DNA of 64,000 nucleotides from JACRCG01 sp964524835 (GCA_964524835.1 CAZGEG010000007.1:62001-126000); one strand, 5' to 3'; shown: positions 19,894-29,030, counted from the stretch's first letter. Translations and numbers: made by a program. The notes: a model not told the origin generated them from the letters alone.

Positions 19894-20856
19894 GTGACAG
19901 AATTGCTGGCATTGCACAACCTGCAGGTCTCCTTCCCAACGGGAGACATCGTTTTTCAAGCCGTCCGGGGGATTTCTCTTTCTCTTTCGGCAGGGTCCGT
20001 ACTGGCGCTAGTCGGTGAATCCGGGTCGGGAAAGAGCATGACGGCCCTCTCGATCATGCGGTTATTGCCGCCACCCGGCTTTATCAGCTCAGGTGACATT
20101 GTTTTTGAGGGACAGAATCTGGTGCAGCTCCAGGAAGAGGCCCTGAGGAAAATCCGTGGGCGGCGAATTTCGATGGTTTTTCAGGAGCCGATGACCTCCC
20201 TGAATCCGGTGCTGCGAATCGCCGATCAGCTCTGTGAGCCTCTGATCCTGCATCTGGGTCTGTCCCGGCACGATGCTTATGAGCGGGGAACCGAACTCCT
20301 GGCTAACGTCGGCATCCCCTCTGCCGGTGACAGGATGCGGGACTATCCGCACCAGCTAAGCGGCGGCATGAGACAGCGCGTCATGATTGCCATGGCCCTG
20401 TCATGTCATCCGGTACTGCTGATTGCCGATGAGCCCACGACAGCTCTGGATGTCACCATTCAGGCGCAGATACTGGAGCTTCTCGATATTCGGAGAAAAT
20501 CCGACGGACTGTCGATCCTTCTAATTACCCACGATTTTGGGATAGTCTCCGAACGTGCCGACCATACCGCGGTTATGTATGCCGGCCAGGTGGTTGAGAC
20601 CGCGCCAACGCCTTCACTGCTGACTTCCCCACGACACCCGTATACTCAGGCGCTCCTGGCTTCTCTGCCGCAATATGCCGAACCGGGCAGACCACTCCCC
20701 ACCCTGACCGGCCAGTTGAATACCATGACAGCGTCTGCAGTAGGCTGCAGCTTTGCTGACAGGTGCCCTCTTGCAGAGGGCACCTGTCGCGCCGAAGCTC
20801 AGCAGCTTATCGAGGTAGCGCCATCTCATTCGGTCCGTTGCTGGAAATGTTCATGA
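19894..20856 (+). CDS. oligopeptide/dipeptide ABC transporter ATP-binding protein (DppD/OppD-like)
   Basis: 320-residue ABC ATPase with Walker A GESGSGKS, signature LSGGMRQRVMIAMAL, Walker B LLIADEPTTALD and the C-terminal oligopeptide-subfamily tail (RHPYTQALLASLP and a cysteine pair in CSFADRCPLAEGTC). Subfamily members energise uptake of peptides or nickel. The GTG start lies 30 bases after the HD-GYP gene; no permease or solute-binding protein is in the window, so the substrate is unknown. It overlaps the next ATPase by four bases. Confidence 0.92.
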   Translation: MTELLALHNLQVSFPTGDIVFQAVRGISLSLSAGSVLALVGESGSGKSMTALSIMRLLPPPGFISSGDIVFEGQNLVQLQEEALRKIRGRRISMVFQEPMTSLNPVLRIADQLCEPLILHLGLSRHDAYERGTELLANVGIPSAGDRMRDYPHQLSGGMRQRVMIAMALSCHPVLLIADEPTTALDVTIQAQILELLDIRRKSDGLSILLITHDFGIVSERADHTAVMYAGQVVETAPTPSLLTSPRHPYTQALLASLPQYAEPGRPLPTLTGQLNTMTASAVGCSFADRCPLAEGTCRAEAQQLIEVAPSHSVRCWKCS

Positions 20857-21827
20857 TCGAGACCCCTCTCCTCAGTGCAGTAGATCTGCATAAAAAATTC
20901 AAGGTTTCTGCGCAGAACCATTCAACCCGGCTCCTGACCGCTCTTGACGGAGTCTCCCTGCATCTGACGCCCGGCGAAACACTCGGGATTGCCGGAGAAT
21001 CAGGTTGCGGCAAATCAACACTGGCAAAAATCATGGCAGGTCTATTGGCACCGGACAGTGGAAGTGTCCATTATAAGGGGACTCCGCTGAGTCAGCTTGG
21101 GCAGAACGACAGGACATCTTTCCGCCGTAAAACTCAGATGATCTTTCAGGATCCCTTTTCGTCACTAAACCCCCGCATGCGGATCGGTGACAGCATATCA
21201 GAACCGTTCGCCATAGCCGGCATGGAGGCTCCGCGTCAGCGGGCAGAACTCACCCGTATCATGGCGGCAGTCGGCTTGCAGAGCGATGCCGCCAATCGTT
21301 TTCCCGACGAGTTCTCGGGCGGGCAGCGCCAGCGTATCGGCATCGCGCGCGCCCTGGCGGCTTTTCCGGATATCCTGATCGCCGATGAGCCGGTGTCGTC
21401 TCTCGATATTTCAATCCAGGCCCAGATAATCAACATACTGCTGCAATTGAAACTAGAATTCTCGCTGTCCATGATGATCGTCTCGCACAATTTACTGGTC
21501 TTGCGCCACGTTTGTGACCGGATTACCATCATGTACCTTGGTGCGACTGTAGAGTGCGGTCCGGCTTCGGAGATTTTTCGCCGCTGCCGGCACCCGTATA
21601 CCGAGGCCCTCATCGCCGCCATCCCCGGTTTACACGCATCAGCTGCCGCCAAGGGCGAACTGCTGCGGGATGACCTGCCATCTGCACTGTCAATTCCCTC
21701 CGGATGCCGGTTCCATCCCCGCTGCCGTCATGCGGTAGATCGCTGCCGCCACGAGGTTCCCGACCTGGTGGAATATGCCAGCGGCCATACTGCAGCCTGC
21801 CATCTGAGCCGCCAGCTGTATAGCTGA
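20853..21827 (+). CDS. oligopeptide/dipeptide ABC transporter ATP-binding protein (DppF/OppF-like)
   Basis: 324-residue partner of the preceding ATPase, with Walker A GESGCGKS, signature FSGGQRQRIGIARAL, Walker B LIADEPVSSLD and the tail HPYTEALIAAIP plus CRFHPRC. DppD/DppF-type pairs form the nucleotide-binding heterodimer under two permeases. The start MIETPLL overlaps the previous stop as ATGA; the longer open frame upstream reads through the first gene and is not used. Confidence 0.92.
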   Translation: MIETPLLSAVDLHKKFKVSAQNHSTRLLTALDGVSLHLTPGETLGIAGESGCGKSTLAKIMAGLLAPDSGSVHYKGTPLSQLGQNDRTSFRRKTQMIFQDPFSSLNPRMRIGDSISEPFAIAGMEAPRQRAELTRIMAAVGLQSDAANRFPDEFSGGQRQRIGIARALAAFPDILIADEPVSSLDISIQAQIINILLQLKLEFSLSMMIVSHNLLVLRHVCDRITIMYLGATVECGPASEIFRRCRHPYTEALIAAIPGLHASAAAKGELLRDDLPSALSIPSGCRFHPRCRHAVDRCRHEVPDLVEYASGHTAACHLSRQLYS

Positions 21828-21869
21828 GTTAACCATCTCCGCACCATCCGAATAAAATACAGTTTTATA

Positions 21870-21898
21870 TTGACGAGCACAGATTCCATATATATGAT
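21870..21898 (+). promoter_or_regulatory. sigma-70 type promoter of the ArsR-family gene
   Basis: TTGACG (21870-21875) and TATGAT (21893-21898) separated by exactly 17 bases, one of the best sigma-70 matches in the window. Transcription should begin near 21905, leaving a leader of about 20 bases before the ATG. The repressor may act on this same promoter. Confidence 0.75.
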
Positions 21899-21923
21899 AT
21901 TCAAAAAAATGGGAGCTGTGACA

Positions 21924-22196
21924 ATGGCCTTTGATAAAAACAAGAAGTTTACAGTTGAAGCAGAGGTTCTAAAGGTGCTTGGCCACCCGATCCGCCTGAA
22001 GATCGTTGCCGGTCTCTGTACGCGCGAATGCAATGTAAAGCATATCTGGGAGTGCCTCGGACTGCCGCAGGCAACTGTTTCGCAGCATCTGGCCCTGCTT
22101 AAGAACAAAGGGATAATCGACGGCAAGCGGGAGGGAGTTGAAGTACACTACAGCGTCATCAACGATTTTGCCAAGAGAATCATCGCATCATTATGA
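21924..22196 (+). CDS. ArsR-family winged-helix transcriptional regulator
   Basis: 90 residues from an ATG preceded by GGGAG. The fold is the ArsR/SmtB winged helix: VLKVLGHPIRLKIVAGL, then the recognition helix GLPQATVSQHLALLKNKG and the wing GKREGVEVHYSV. Three cysteines lie close together in GLCTRECNVKHIWECLGL; this differs from the classical ELCVCDL metal box, but could sense a metal or thiol oxidation. It has its own promoter and is convergent with bioC. Its target cannot be read from the sequence. Confidence 0.88.
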   Translation: MAFDKNKKFTVEAEVLKVLGHPIRLKIVAGLCTRECNVKHIWECLGLPQATVSQHLALLKNKGIIDGKREGVEVHYSVINDFAKRIIASL

Positions 22197-22232
22197 CAGG
22201 TCAGCTTCACCGGCGTAGTACTGCACGTTTGT

Positions 22233-23057
22233 TCACTGCCTGGTTTGGGCAGACAGGTAGAGAACGTTATACGTAGCCGGAATTCTGCCGTTCTCCCCGT
22301 ACCGTTCCTGATACAGCCGGGATGTTTCCTGCAGCACCCCCCTCCAACCCAGTCCGGTTCCAGAACCGCCCGACACAGTTCCGGCGCCGATGTTTTTAAT
22401 CGACCTCAGCAGCGCGTGAAGGTCTTCGTACCAGTCGACTTCAGTTTCAACCGTAACCACAAACCTTTCAAAATCCATTCCGGACAGAATTGACGTCACG
22501 TCGTCAACGGTTCGGAAACCGTGGAGCCGTGATATTCTTTGACTGTCGTTCGGGCTGCACAGGCTTAACGCATCCCGAAAGCAATTCTGCATCTCAGACA
22601 GCGTGCCATGGCTGAAAAAAGACAGACTGATGTCCCCCCCTGGCCTTACAACCCGGCGCAGTTCATTCAGTGCAGCGGGTAAATTTCCCACCCACTGCAG
22701 TACTGACGCCGACACAGCCAGATCGAATACCCCTGTCATGAACGGAAGGTTTTCTGCATCGCCATTTACAACATGGCAGGCGGCCCCGAGTTTTTGCTGC
22801 GTTCGCAGACACATATTGAGTGCTATATCAACGCCGGTGAGACCGGCGCCTGGATACCGTGCATGCAGCCGCTCCAGCAGAGCACCGGTGCCTGTTCCAA
22901 CATCGAGTACCTGTCCGGGTGCGCGGCACAGATGCCGCCCGATTAATCCGTCCAGGCACGCCACGACCCGTTTCTGTACAAGAACGTGCCGATCGTATTC
23001 GACGGCTTTTTGATGAAAGGCGGCGGCAATCCTGCCGGTATCAGACGGTCTGTTCAC
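22233..23057 (-). CDS. bioC: malonyl-ACP O-methyltransferase BioC
   Basis: 274-residue class I SAM methyltransferase with motif I VLDVGTGTGALLERL and the post-motifs GVDIALNMC and FDLAVSASVLQWV, typical of BioC. BioC methylates malonyl-ACP so that fatty acid synthesis can build the pimeloyl chain of biotin. A GTG start (VNRPSDTGRIAAAF) is chosen because AAGGAG lies five bases upstream; a TTG five codons earlier has no such site. It overlaps the end of bioH by 17 bases, and the context supports the call. Confidence 0.9.
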   Translation of the reverse strand: MNRPSDTGRIAAAFHQKAVEYDRHVLVQKRVVACLDGLIGRHLCRAPGQVLDVGTGTGALLERLHARYPGAGLTGVDIALNMCLRTQQKLGAACHVVNGDAENLPFMTGVFDLAVSASVLQWVGNLPAALNELRRVVRPGGDISLSFFSHGTLSEMQNCFRDALSLCSPNDSQRISRLHGFRTVDDVTSILSGMDFERFVVTVETEVDWYEDLHALLRSIKNIGAGTVSGGSGTGLGWRGVLQETSRLYQERYGENGRIPATYNVLYLSAQTRQ

Positions 23058-23868
23058 AGACGCTCCTTGCAAACCTGGTAATTTCGGCGTTGAACTGATG
23101 GCTCTGCGTCAGAAACGGGGCATGACCGCACTCCGAAAAAACGGCCTGACCGGCACCCGGTATATGCTCTTTCAGATAGGTTGATGCCTGGGGAAGACAG
23201 ATCCGGTCCTGCGCGCCGTTCACAACCAGAGTCGGAACGGTTATCGCGGCCAGCAAGCCGCGCATGTCTGTCCTGGAGAGTGCATTGAGTGCATCAAGCA
23301 CGACGGCGGTGTCAGGAGCCGGTATCGACGCGAGCAGCTGTTTGATTTCCGCTCCGGAGGAGTGGTTTTCAAGCTCCCCCTCTGCAAACAGGCGGGTGTA
23401 AAAACCGTCCAGTGCCCGCTGCTTGTTACGCTGCACCTTGATTCGCATTCCGCCGGCTTCATTGACGGCAAGAGCGTGCGGAAAATCATCCGAAGCGGTA
23501 AATCGGGGAGTCGCAGACACCAGCACCATACCGGCCAGACGGCCTGACAGTGCTGCGAAAGATTGAATCGCGATTTGTGCGCCCATTGACCAACCGACCA
23601 GGATTACCTTCGATAACTTCAACTCGTCAAACAGGTCAACCAGATCCCCGGCAAAACCTTCGAAATCCAGGCCGTCGCATATCCCCCGGGAACGGCCATG
23701 GCCGCGAAGGTCGGGCGCCAGAAGCCGCATGGATGAGGAGATGCCGCCATACTGATACTTCCAGACCGCCGAGGACATGCACCAGCCATGGATCAGCACG
23801 ACCGGGCACCCTGCCCCCCGCTCTTCATACCACAGCTGTTCGCCTCTGCGGTTCAGGTAACACGGCAT
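23041..23868 (-). CDS. bioH: pimeloyl-ACP methyl ester carboxylesterase (BioH-type alpha/beta hydrolase)
   Basis: About 275 residues with the alpha/beta-hydrolase oxyanion motif VVLIHGWCMSSAVW, nucleophile elbow GWSMGAQ (GxSxG), acid loop NGAQDRICLP and catalytic histidine in CGHAPFLTQ. In biotin synthesis this enzyme removes the methyl ester put on by BioC. Location between bioF and bioC is the evidence for BioH over another hydrolase. ATG overlaps the bioF stop (TGATG); a GTG one codon upstream is also possible. Confidence 0.88.
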   Translation of the reverse strand: MPCYLNRRGEQLWYEERGAGCPVVLIHGWCMSSAVWKYQYGGISSSMRLLAPDLRGHGRSRGICDGLDFEGFAGDLVDLFDELKLSKVILVGWSMGAQIAIQSFAALSGRLAGMVLVSATPRFTASDDFPHALAVNEAGGMRIKVQRNKQRALDGFYTRLFAEGELENHSSGAEIKQLLASIPAPDTAVVLDALNALSRTDMRGLLAAITVPTLVVNGAQDRICLPQASTYLKEHIPGAGQAVFSECGHAPFLTQSHQFNAEITRFARSVCEQTV

Positions 23869-25040
23869 CACAGAACCCCGAGACGCTTGCCGACCCGGCA
23901 GATTCGCTCGACGGCGTCCTCAATATCGTCGCGGGTATGAGTGGCCATCAAAGTAAACCTGAGGCGACAGGTGCCGGACGGCACCGTCGGAGGACGTATC
24001 CCCTGGGCAAAGAGCCCATCCGCCAGCAATTCTTCGGAAAACTGCATGGTGATATCGGCAGCACCGATGACAATCGGAACAATCTGGGTCGTGCCGTCAG
24101 GTATCCTGAAACCGGCCACTGACAGGCTGTTTCTGAAATTGCGGCTGTTGACGTGCAGTTGTTCTCTCAACCCGTCACCCTCCGGCGTCTGCACAAGTTC
24201 CACGGCCGCCAGCGAAGCGGCCAATACCGAAGGGGGCAGAGATGTTGAAAATATAAAGCTGCGGGCACGGTTGATCAACAGGGAGCGCAGCTCGGCCGAT
24301 ACGGCGGCATACGCCCCGAAACCTCCCAGCGCCTTGCCGAATGTACCCATCTGGACATCCACGTCACGGCTGACACCCTGAAGATCGGCACTCCCCCTCC
24401 CCCGTTCACCGAGAACCCCGCTGCCATGGGCATCATCGACCATTAGGAGCGCCCCATATCTTCGCTTGAGAGTGACCAGTTCGGCAAGCGGCGCGATATC
24501 TCCATCCATACTGAATACGCCGTCACTGACAATCAGGGAGCGCCCCACGGAATGCTTTTCCATGAGTGCCGCCAACTGCCGGTGGTCATTGTGGGGGTAG
24601 CGCACCAGACGAGCCCCGGAGAGCAGGATACCGTCAACGATACTGGCATGGTTGAGCCTGTCGGAAAACACCACATCACCACGCCCGACGAGAGCCGGAA
24701 TGATGCCGGTATTGGCGGCATAGCCGCTGTTGAAGAGCAGCGCCGCTTCACTCATTTTAAAGGTGGCGACAGCGGATTCCAGCCGTTCGTGCAGTTCCAT
24801 GGTCCCGGACACCAGACGGGAGGCGCCGCTTGATGTGCCATATTTCTCGATTGCCGCTATTGAAGCGGCCGCCAGGGCCGGGTGACCGGCCAATCCCAGA
24901 TAGTTATTGGAACAGAGCAGCAGCACGTCGCGGCCGTTGCAGGTAACGTGCGCCGTCTGTCGGCCGCTGATCAGCCTGGTACTCCGCAGCAGGCCGCGGC
25001 TTCCAATTTCTTTCAGTTCGTTTTCTATCGTTCTTTGCAT
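23868..25040 (-). CDS. bioF: 8-amino-7-oxononanoate synthase
   Basis: PLP enzyme that condenses pimeloyl-ACP (or -CoA) with L-alanine. About 390 residues with the family motifs LCSNNYLGLAGHP, SGASRLVSGTMELHERLE, DDAHGSGVLGERGRG and the PLP lysine in GTFGKALGGFGAYAA. The ATG (MQRTIENEL) is chosen over a TTG seven codons upstream. It heads bioF-bioH-bioC. bioA, bioB and bioD are not in the window. Confidence 0.95.
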   Translation of the reverse strand: MQRTIENELKEIGSRGLLRSTRLISGRQTAHVTCNGRDVLLLCSNNYLGLAGHPALAAASIAAIEKYGTSSGASRLVSGTMELHERLESAVATFKMSEAALLFNSGYAANTGIIPALVGRGDVVFSDRLNHASIVDGILLSGARLVRYPHNDHRQLAALMEKHSVGRSLIVSDGVFSMDGDIAPLAELVTLKRRYGALLMVDDAHGSGVLGERGRGSADLQGVSRDVDVQMGTFGKALGGFGAYAAVSAELRSLLINRARSFIFSTSLPPSVLAASLAAVELVQTPEGDGLREQLHVNSRNFRNSLSVAGFRIPDGTTQIVPIVIGAADITMQFSEELLADGLFAQGIRPPTVPSGTCRLRFTLMATHTRDDIEDAVERICRVGKRLGVL

Positions 25041-25123
25041 AGTTCCAATCTCACTGGTCAACCTGTTCAGGATTCACGGTTGACAATGGGTTCAAAAAAA
25101 ACCGGGCACCTCGGGCCGCAGCA

Positions 25124-26212
25124 CTACAGGTAATCCGTCAGCCCGGCGGTTCCCAAACGTTCAACCACCTTCTTCACGTCCTGACAGCGCTCGCGGTCGC
25201 AGACCAGGATCGCATCCGGCGTGGAGACGACAACCAAGTTATGAACGCCAACCGTCGCAACCATCCTTCCGTCGGCATAAATCAGGCAGTCGGAGGAATC
25301 GATGGCAATATGCCCGGCGGCGTTGACACAGACCGTCCCGTTATTATCAGGCTCAATAACCTCCGGCAGAGCGCTCCAGCTACCGACATCGCTCCACCCC
25401 ATCTCGACCGGCACCATCTGGACCCGGGAAGATTTTTCCATAACCCCGTAATCGATCGAAACGCTCTCGATATCCTGATACAGAGCGGCAATCCGCTCCT
25501 TCAATCCGGTTTTTCCCGTCGCGGCGTTGGCGCGCATCAGCTTTACCAGTTTTCCGTGCAGAGCCGGCATGAATGTTTCCATTTCACCAAGGATCGTATC
25601 GGCCCGCCAAATAAACATGCCGCTGTTCCAAAAGAAGTTCCCTTCGTCCAGATAGCGCAGAGCCTCAGCCAGCGGCGGTTTTTCGACAAAGCACCTGACC
25701 GGGAACGGCCCCTGGGCATGCCCCGCATCAACCGCATCCATCCCGGCCTCGATATAGCCGTAACCGGTCTCGGGACGCGACGGCAGAATACCGAGAGTCA
25801 CCAGAACACCATTTCGCGCCGCATCTCCCGCGAAGGTCAGCGTATCACGCAGCATCCCCTCGTTTTTTATGAAATGATCCGCGGGAAGAACGGCCATGAT
25901 TCCGGAGGGGTCATGGGCGGCAACAAGTGCGGCGGCAAGACCGATGGCCGGGGCGGTATTGCGGGCGGCAGGCTCGGCGATGACGTCAATCGGGACCGAG
26001 TCGTAGAGCTGCATCTGCCGTTCGGTTTCGTCAGCCTGCAGCTGGTTGGTTATGATCAGGATCCGCTTCGGGTTTAGCGGCAGTATCCGCTCGACCGTAC
26101 GCTGCAGCATGCTCCTGTCACCGGTGATCGAAATCAGCTGTTTGGGACGGGCAGCCCGCGAAAGCGGCCAGAATCTGGTTCCTGACCCACCGGCCAGAAT
26201 GACTATATACAT
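25124..26212 (-). CDS. manC: mannose-1-phosphate guanylyltransferase
   Basis: Makes GDP-mannose from mannose-1-phosphate and GTP. The 362-residue protein starts with the nucleotidyltransferase signature LAGGSGTRFWPLSRAARPKQ and has VLPADHFI, ETGYGYIEAG and FVEKP. It is the single-domain form: the C-terminal phosphomannose isomerase domain of long ManC proteins is missing and is encoded separately at 26749-27108. GGGAGATCAGCA precedes the ATG. Confidence 0.93.
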   Translation of the reverse strand: MYIVILAGGSGTRFWPLSRAARPKQLISITGDRSMLQRTVERILPLNPKRILIITNQLQADETERQMQLYDSVPIDVIAEPAARNTAPAIGLAAALVAAHDPSGIMAVLPADHFIKNEGMLRDTLTFAGDAARNGVLVTLGILPSRPETGYGYIEAGMDAVDAGHAQGPFPVRCFVEKPPLAEALRYLDEGNFFWNSGMFIWRADTILGEMETFMPALHGKLVKLMRANAATGKTGLKERIAALYQDIESVSIDYGVMEKSSRVQMVPVEMGWSDVGSWSALPEVIEPDNNGTVCVNAAGHIAIDSSDCLIYADGRMVATVGVHNLVVVSTPDAILVCDRERCQDVKKVVERLGTAGLTDYL

Positions 26213-26225
26213 TGCTGATCTCCCG

Positions 26226-26759
26226 TTATTTGTACTGAATGCGGTCTATGAAACTTGCGATTGCGTGTCCCAGAAGGCTGATCGAGTCGGTCGTATCGAG
26301 AACATCCCAGAGCGTCTGGCGGAAGTATGCGACCTCCTGGCCGCTGACGCTATCGCGCAAAGTGGCTACGGCAGCTATCTTGAACCGTCCGACACGCGTG
26401 AATTTTCCGGTCAGAAGCAGTGTCGCGGCATCAGGTTTCCCGTCACGGGTAATTTTTTTATAGATGCGGTGCGACTTGACATAGCGTTCGATATGCTCGG
26501 ACAATTCACCCGGGATCCGTGCATAGCGGAGTTCGCGCTGGCCCATTCCGGCATCGGGAGAATCGGTATACAGTTCCGGCTTGAGTTCAAAATCCCGAAT
26601 CACGAGAGACGTGTAGCTGTACATAGGCTTGCTGTTGGTTACGACCTCCTCTTCAATAATCGTCGTGGAAGATGCGGCGCACCCGGCAGAAATCAGCAGC
26701 AGGCAGGCTGAGCAGAGGAGCAGCAGAGTGCGCTTGAAGGAACCTTGATTATTCGGCAT
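26226..26759 (-). CDS. outer-membrane-type lipoprotein, DUF4410-like
   Basis: 177 residues from MPNNQGSFKRT, with a lipoprotein signal (LLLLCSACLLLISAGC, lipobox LISAGC, modified cysteine near residue 27). The mature part contains SYTSLVIRDFELKPEL and a beta-rich domain with ATLLLTGKFTRVGRFKIAA, resembling uncharacterised DUF4410 lipoproteins; this resemblance is from memory and uncertain. The start within the preceding cupin gene (11-base overlap) is chosen because it places the signal at the N-terminus. It sits in a polysaccharide-precursor operon, so a role in envelope polysaccharide assembly is possible. Confidence 0.7.
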   Translation of the reverse strand: MPNNQGSFKRTLLLLCSACLLLISAGCAASSTTIIEEEVVTNSKPMYSYTSLVIRDFELKPELYTDSPDAGMGQRELRYARIPGELSEHIERYVKSHRIYKKITRDGKPDAATLLLTGKFTRVGRFKIAAVATLRDSVSGQEVAYFRQTLWDVLDTTDSISLLGHAIASFIDRIQYK

Positions 26760-27108
26760 TATGATTTTCGCAGCGGTTGTAGTCATCATTAAAACGGACG
26801 ATGTCGTCTTCGCCCAGGTATTCCCCACTCTGTACCTCGATGATGACAAGCGGGATCTTGCCCGGGTTTTCAAGGCGGTGGTTCTGGCCGATCGGGATAA
26901 AGGTTGATTCGTTTACGTTGATAACCTGCCGTGTGTCGCCGCAGGTGACAAGGGCGGTGCCGGATACGACGATCCAGTGTTCACTGCGATGGTGATGTTT
27001 CTGCAGCGACAGGCGCTGGCCCGGAAGGACTTCAATCCGCTTTATTTTGTAATTGGTGTTCTCGTCGAGAACGGTATAGGTGCCCCAGGGGCGTTCACCA
27101 CGTTCCAT
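26749..27108 (-). CDS. stand-alone cupin, mannose-6-phosphate isomerase type II-like
   Basis: 119-residue cupin that matches the C-terminal isomerase domain of bifunctional ManC/AlgA proteins: RPWGTYTVLDENTNYKIKRI, the metal-binding KHHHRSEHWIVVSGTA, and IPIGQNHRLENPGK. The family interconverts fructose-6-phosphate and mannose-6-phosphate. With the single-domain ManC two genes downstream it restores the bifunctional set as separate proteins. AAAAGGA precedes the ATG. Confidence 0.87.
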   Translation of the reverse strand: MERGERPWGTYTVLDENTNYKIKRIEVLPGQRLSLQKHHHRSEHWIVVSGTALVTCGDTRQVINVNESTFIPIGQNHRLENPGKIPLVIIEVQSGEYLGEDDIVRFNDDYNRCENHNAE

Positions 27109-27111
27109 TTT

Positions 27112-27960
27112 TTATCCTTTTAAAAGTGGACTAGAGTTTCGAAGCCTCAGATATTCGCGCAGAGCGGCACGCCAAGCCTGCGGACGGAACCCGGTATCGC
27201 CGGTCAATTTACTGCATTCCAGAGTCGAATAGAGCGGCCGCCTGGCAGGGCGGTTCAATTCGGCAGTTGTCATCGGCCTGACCGATACGTTCAGGCCCTC
27301 CTCCTCAAAGATCGCCTTGGCAAACCGGTTCCACGAGCAGTACTCCGAATTGGCCGCGTGGTAAATTCCCCGGCAGCCGCTGTCTATCAGGGCAATAATT
27401 GCCCGAGCCAGGTCTATGGTCCAGGTCGGCGACCCGATCTGGTCATCGACAACGGCCAGTTCATCCTTTTCCGCTCCCAGCCGCAGCATGGTTTCGACAA
27501 AATTCTTGCCGTGCAGCCCGTACAGCCATTGGGTCCGCACAATCAGGTGCTCCGGGCAGAATGCGGCGTTCATTTCTCCCGCCAGCTTCGCTTCACCGTA
27601 GACGCTGAGCGGGCGCGGGGGGTCATCCTCAACGTACGGCGTTCCCTTGCCGCCGTCAAAAATATAATCGGTACTGACCTGCACCAGCAGGGCACCAAGA
27701 TCGCGGCAGGCCATCGCCAGGTACGCCACCCCTTCGCCGTTTACCGCCATTGCCGTCTCGATGTTGCTCTCGCATCCGTCCACATCGGTATAGGCGGCGC
27801 AATTGACCACCACCGCGGGCTTCAAGTCGCCTATAACTTTCAACACCGATTCGGGCGACGTAATGTCAATCTCATCGATATCGATACCCCGCCCCCTGTC
27901 CCCCAGAAGCGCAAGCAGGTCTCGCCCCAGCATGCCGTATGCACCCACGACCAGGATCAC
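27112..27960 (-). CDS. rfbD: dTDP-4-dehydrorhamnose reductase
   Basis: Last step of dTDP-L-rhamnose synthesis. The 282-residue short-chain dehydrogenase has the N-terminal nucleotide motif GAYGMLGRDL, VNCAAYTDVDGCE, VSTDYIFDG and the catalytic YGEAKLAGE. GTG start overlapping the rfbB stop (GTGA). It is translationally coupled to rfbB; rfbA and rfbC are not seen here. Confidence 0.93.
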   Translation of the reverse strand: MILVVGAYGMLGRDLLALLGDRGRGIDIDEIDITSPESVLKVIGDLKPAVVVNCAAYTDVDGCESNIETAMAVNGEGVAYLAMACRDLGALLVQVSTDYIFDGGKGTPYVEDDPPRPLSVYGEAKLAGEMNAAFCPEHLIVRTQWLYGLHGKNFVETMLRLGAEKDELAVVDDQIGSPTWTIDLARAIIALIDSGCRGIYHAANSEYCSWNRFAKAIFEEEGLNVSVRPMTTAELNRPARRPLYSTLECSKLTGDTGFRPQAWRAALREYLRLRNSSPLLKG

Positions 27961-29030
27961 GCGGCACCTCCGCCGTACTGGTTCTGGTAATAATCACGGT
28001 ACGCCCCGGAAGTAACGTCTTCAACCCATTCCTGATTGGCAAGATACCAGTCGATCGTCTCGGCAATCCCCTGCTCAAAGGTATAAGAGGGGCTCCAGCC
28101 GAGATCATTTTTAAGCCGCGACGCATCAATGGCGTAGCGCCGGTCGTGGCCGGGGCGATCCTTGACGAAAGTGATCAGCGTGCGGTTCTCTCCGCGCGCC
28201 CGTCCGAGTCGATCATCCAGCAGGTCACAGATCAAATTGACAATATCGATATTTTTCCATTCGTTGTTGCCGCCGATATTATAGACCGAACCTGGGAGCG
28301 CCTTTTTCAGGACGACCTCGATCGCCGCAGCGTGATCACGGACATGCAGCCAGTCGCGGATGTTCAGGCCGTCGCCGTAGACCGGCAGCGGTTTCTTGTT
28401 GATGATATTGTGGATCAGGAGCGGTATCAGCTTTTCCGGGAAATGGTAGGGACCGTAGTTATTGGAGCAGCGGGTATTCAGGGTCGGCATGCCGAATGTT
28501 TCATGATAGGCGCGCACCAGCAGGTCAGCCCCGGCCTTGCTGGCCGAATACGGAGAATTGGCGGCCAGAGGTGTTTCTTCGGTAAAGTAACCGGTGTCAC
28601 CCAGGCTGCCATAGACTTCATCGGTTGATATCTGGAGAAAACGGAAATCGGCAACGATACCGGAGTGCCAGTGTTTGCGGCTTTCTTCCAGCAAAATCTG
28701 TGTCCCGAGCACGTTGGTGCGGATGAATATTTCCGGGCCGGTGATGGAGCGATCGACATGGGACTCGGCCGCAAAATGCACGACCGCATCGATCCTCCCC
28801 TCGTCAAGCAGCCGGGCCACCAGGGGGGCATCACCTATATCACCCTTGACAAAGCGGTAATTCGGATTCCCTTCAAGCGCGGTCAGGTTTTCCAGATTGC
28901 CGGCGTACGTCAGGCAATCAAGATTGGTAACAGTGCATCCCGGATTGGACGCAATGAACGAGTGGATGAAATTGGAGCCTATAAAACCGGCCCCACCGGT
29001 AACAAGTAAAGATCTGGGGGTAAATATCAT
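27957..29030 (-). CDS. rfbB: dTDP-glucose 4,6-dehydratase
   Basis: Second step of dTDP-rhamnose synthesis, NAD-dependent. About 357 residues with LLVTGGAGFIGSNFIHSF, HFAAESHVDRSI, STDEVYGSLG and YSASKAGADLLVRAYHETFG (YxxxK), the RfbB/RmlB signatures. The ATG at 29030 follows AGAGGAAAA; a TTG nine codons upstream is less likely. It is the first gene of the rfbB-rfbD-cupin-lipoprotein-manC run. Confidence 0.95.
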   Translation of the reverse strand: MIFTPRSLLVTGGAGFIGSNFIHSFIASNPGCTVTNLDCLTYAGNLENLTALEGNPNYRFVKGDIGDAPLVARLLDEGRIDAVVHFAAESHVDRSITGPEIFIRTNVLGTQILLEESRKHWHSGIVADFRFLQISTDEVYGSLGDTGYFTEETPLAANSPYSASKAGADLLVRAYHETFGMPTLNTRCSNNYGPYHFPEKLIPLLIHNIINKKPLPVYGDGLNIRDWLHVRDHAAAIEVVLKKALPGSVYNIGGNNEWKNIDIVNLICDLLDDRLGRARGENRTLITFVKDRPGHDRRYAIDASRLKNDLGWSPSYTFEQGIAETIDWYLANQEWVEDVTSGAYRDYYQNQYGGGAA

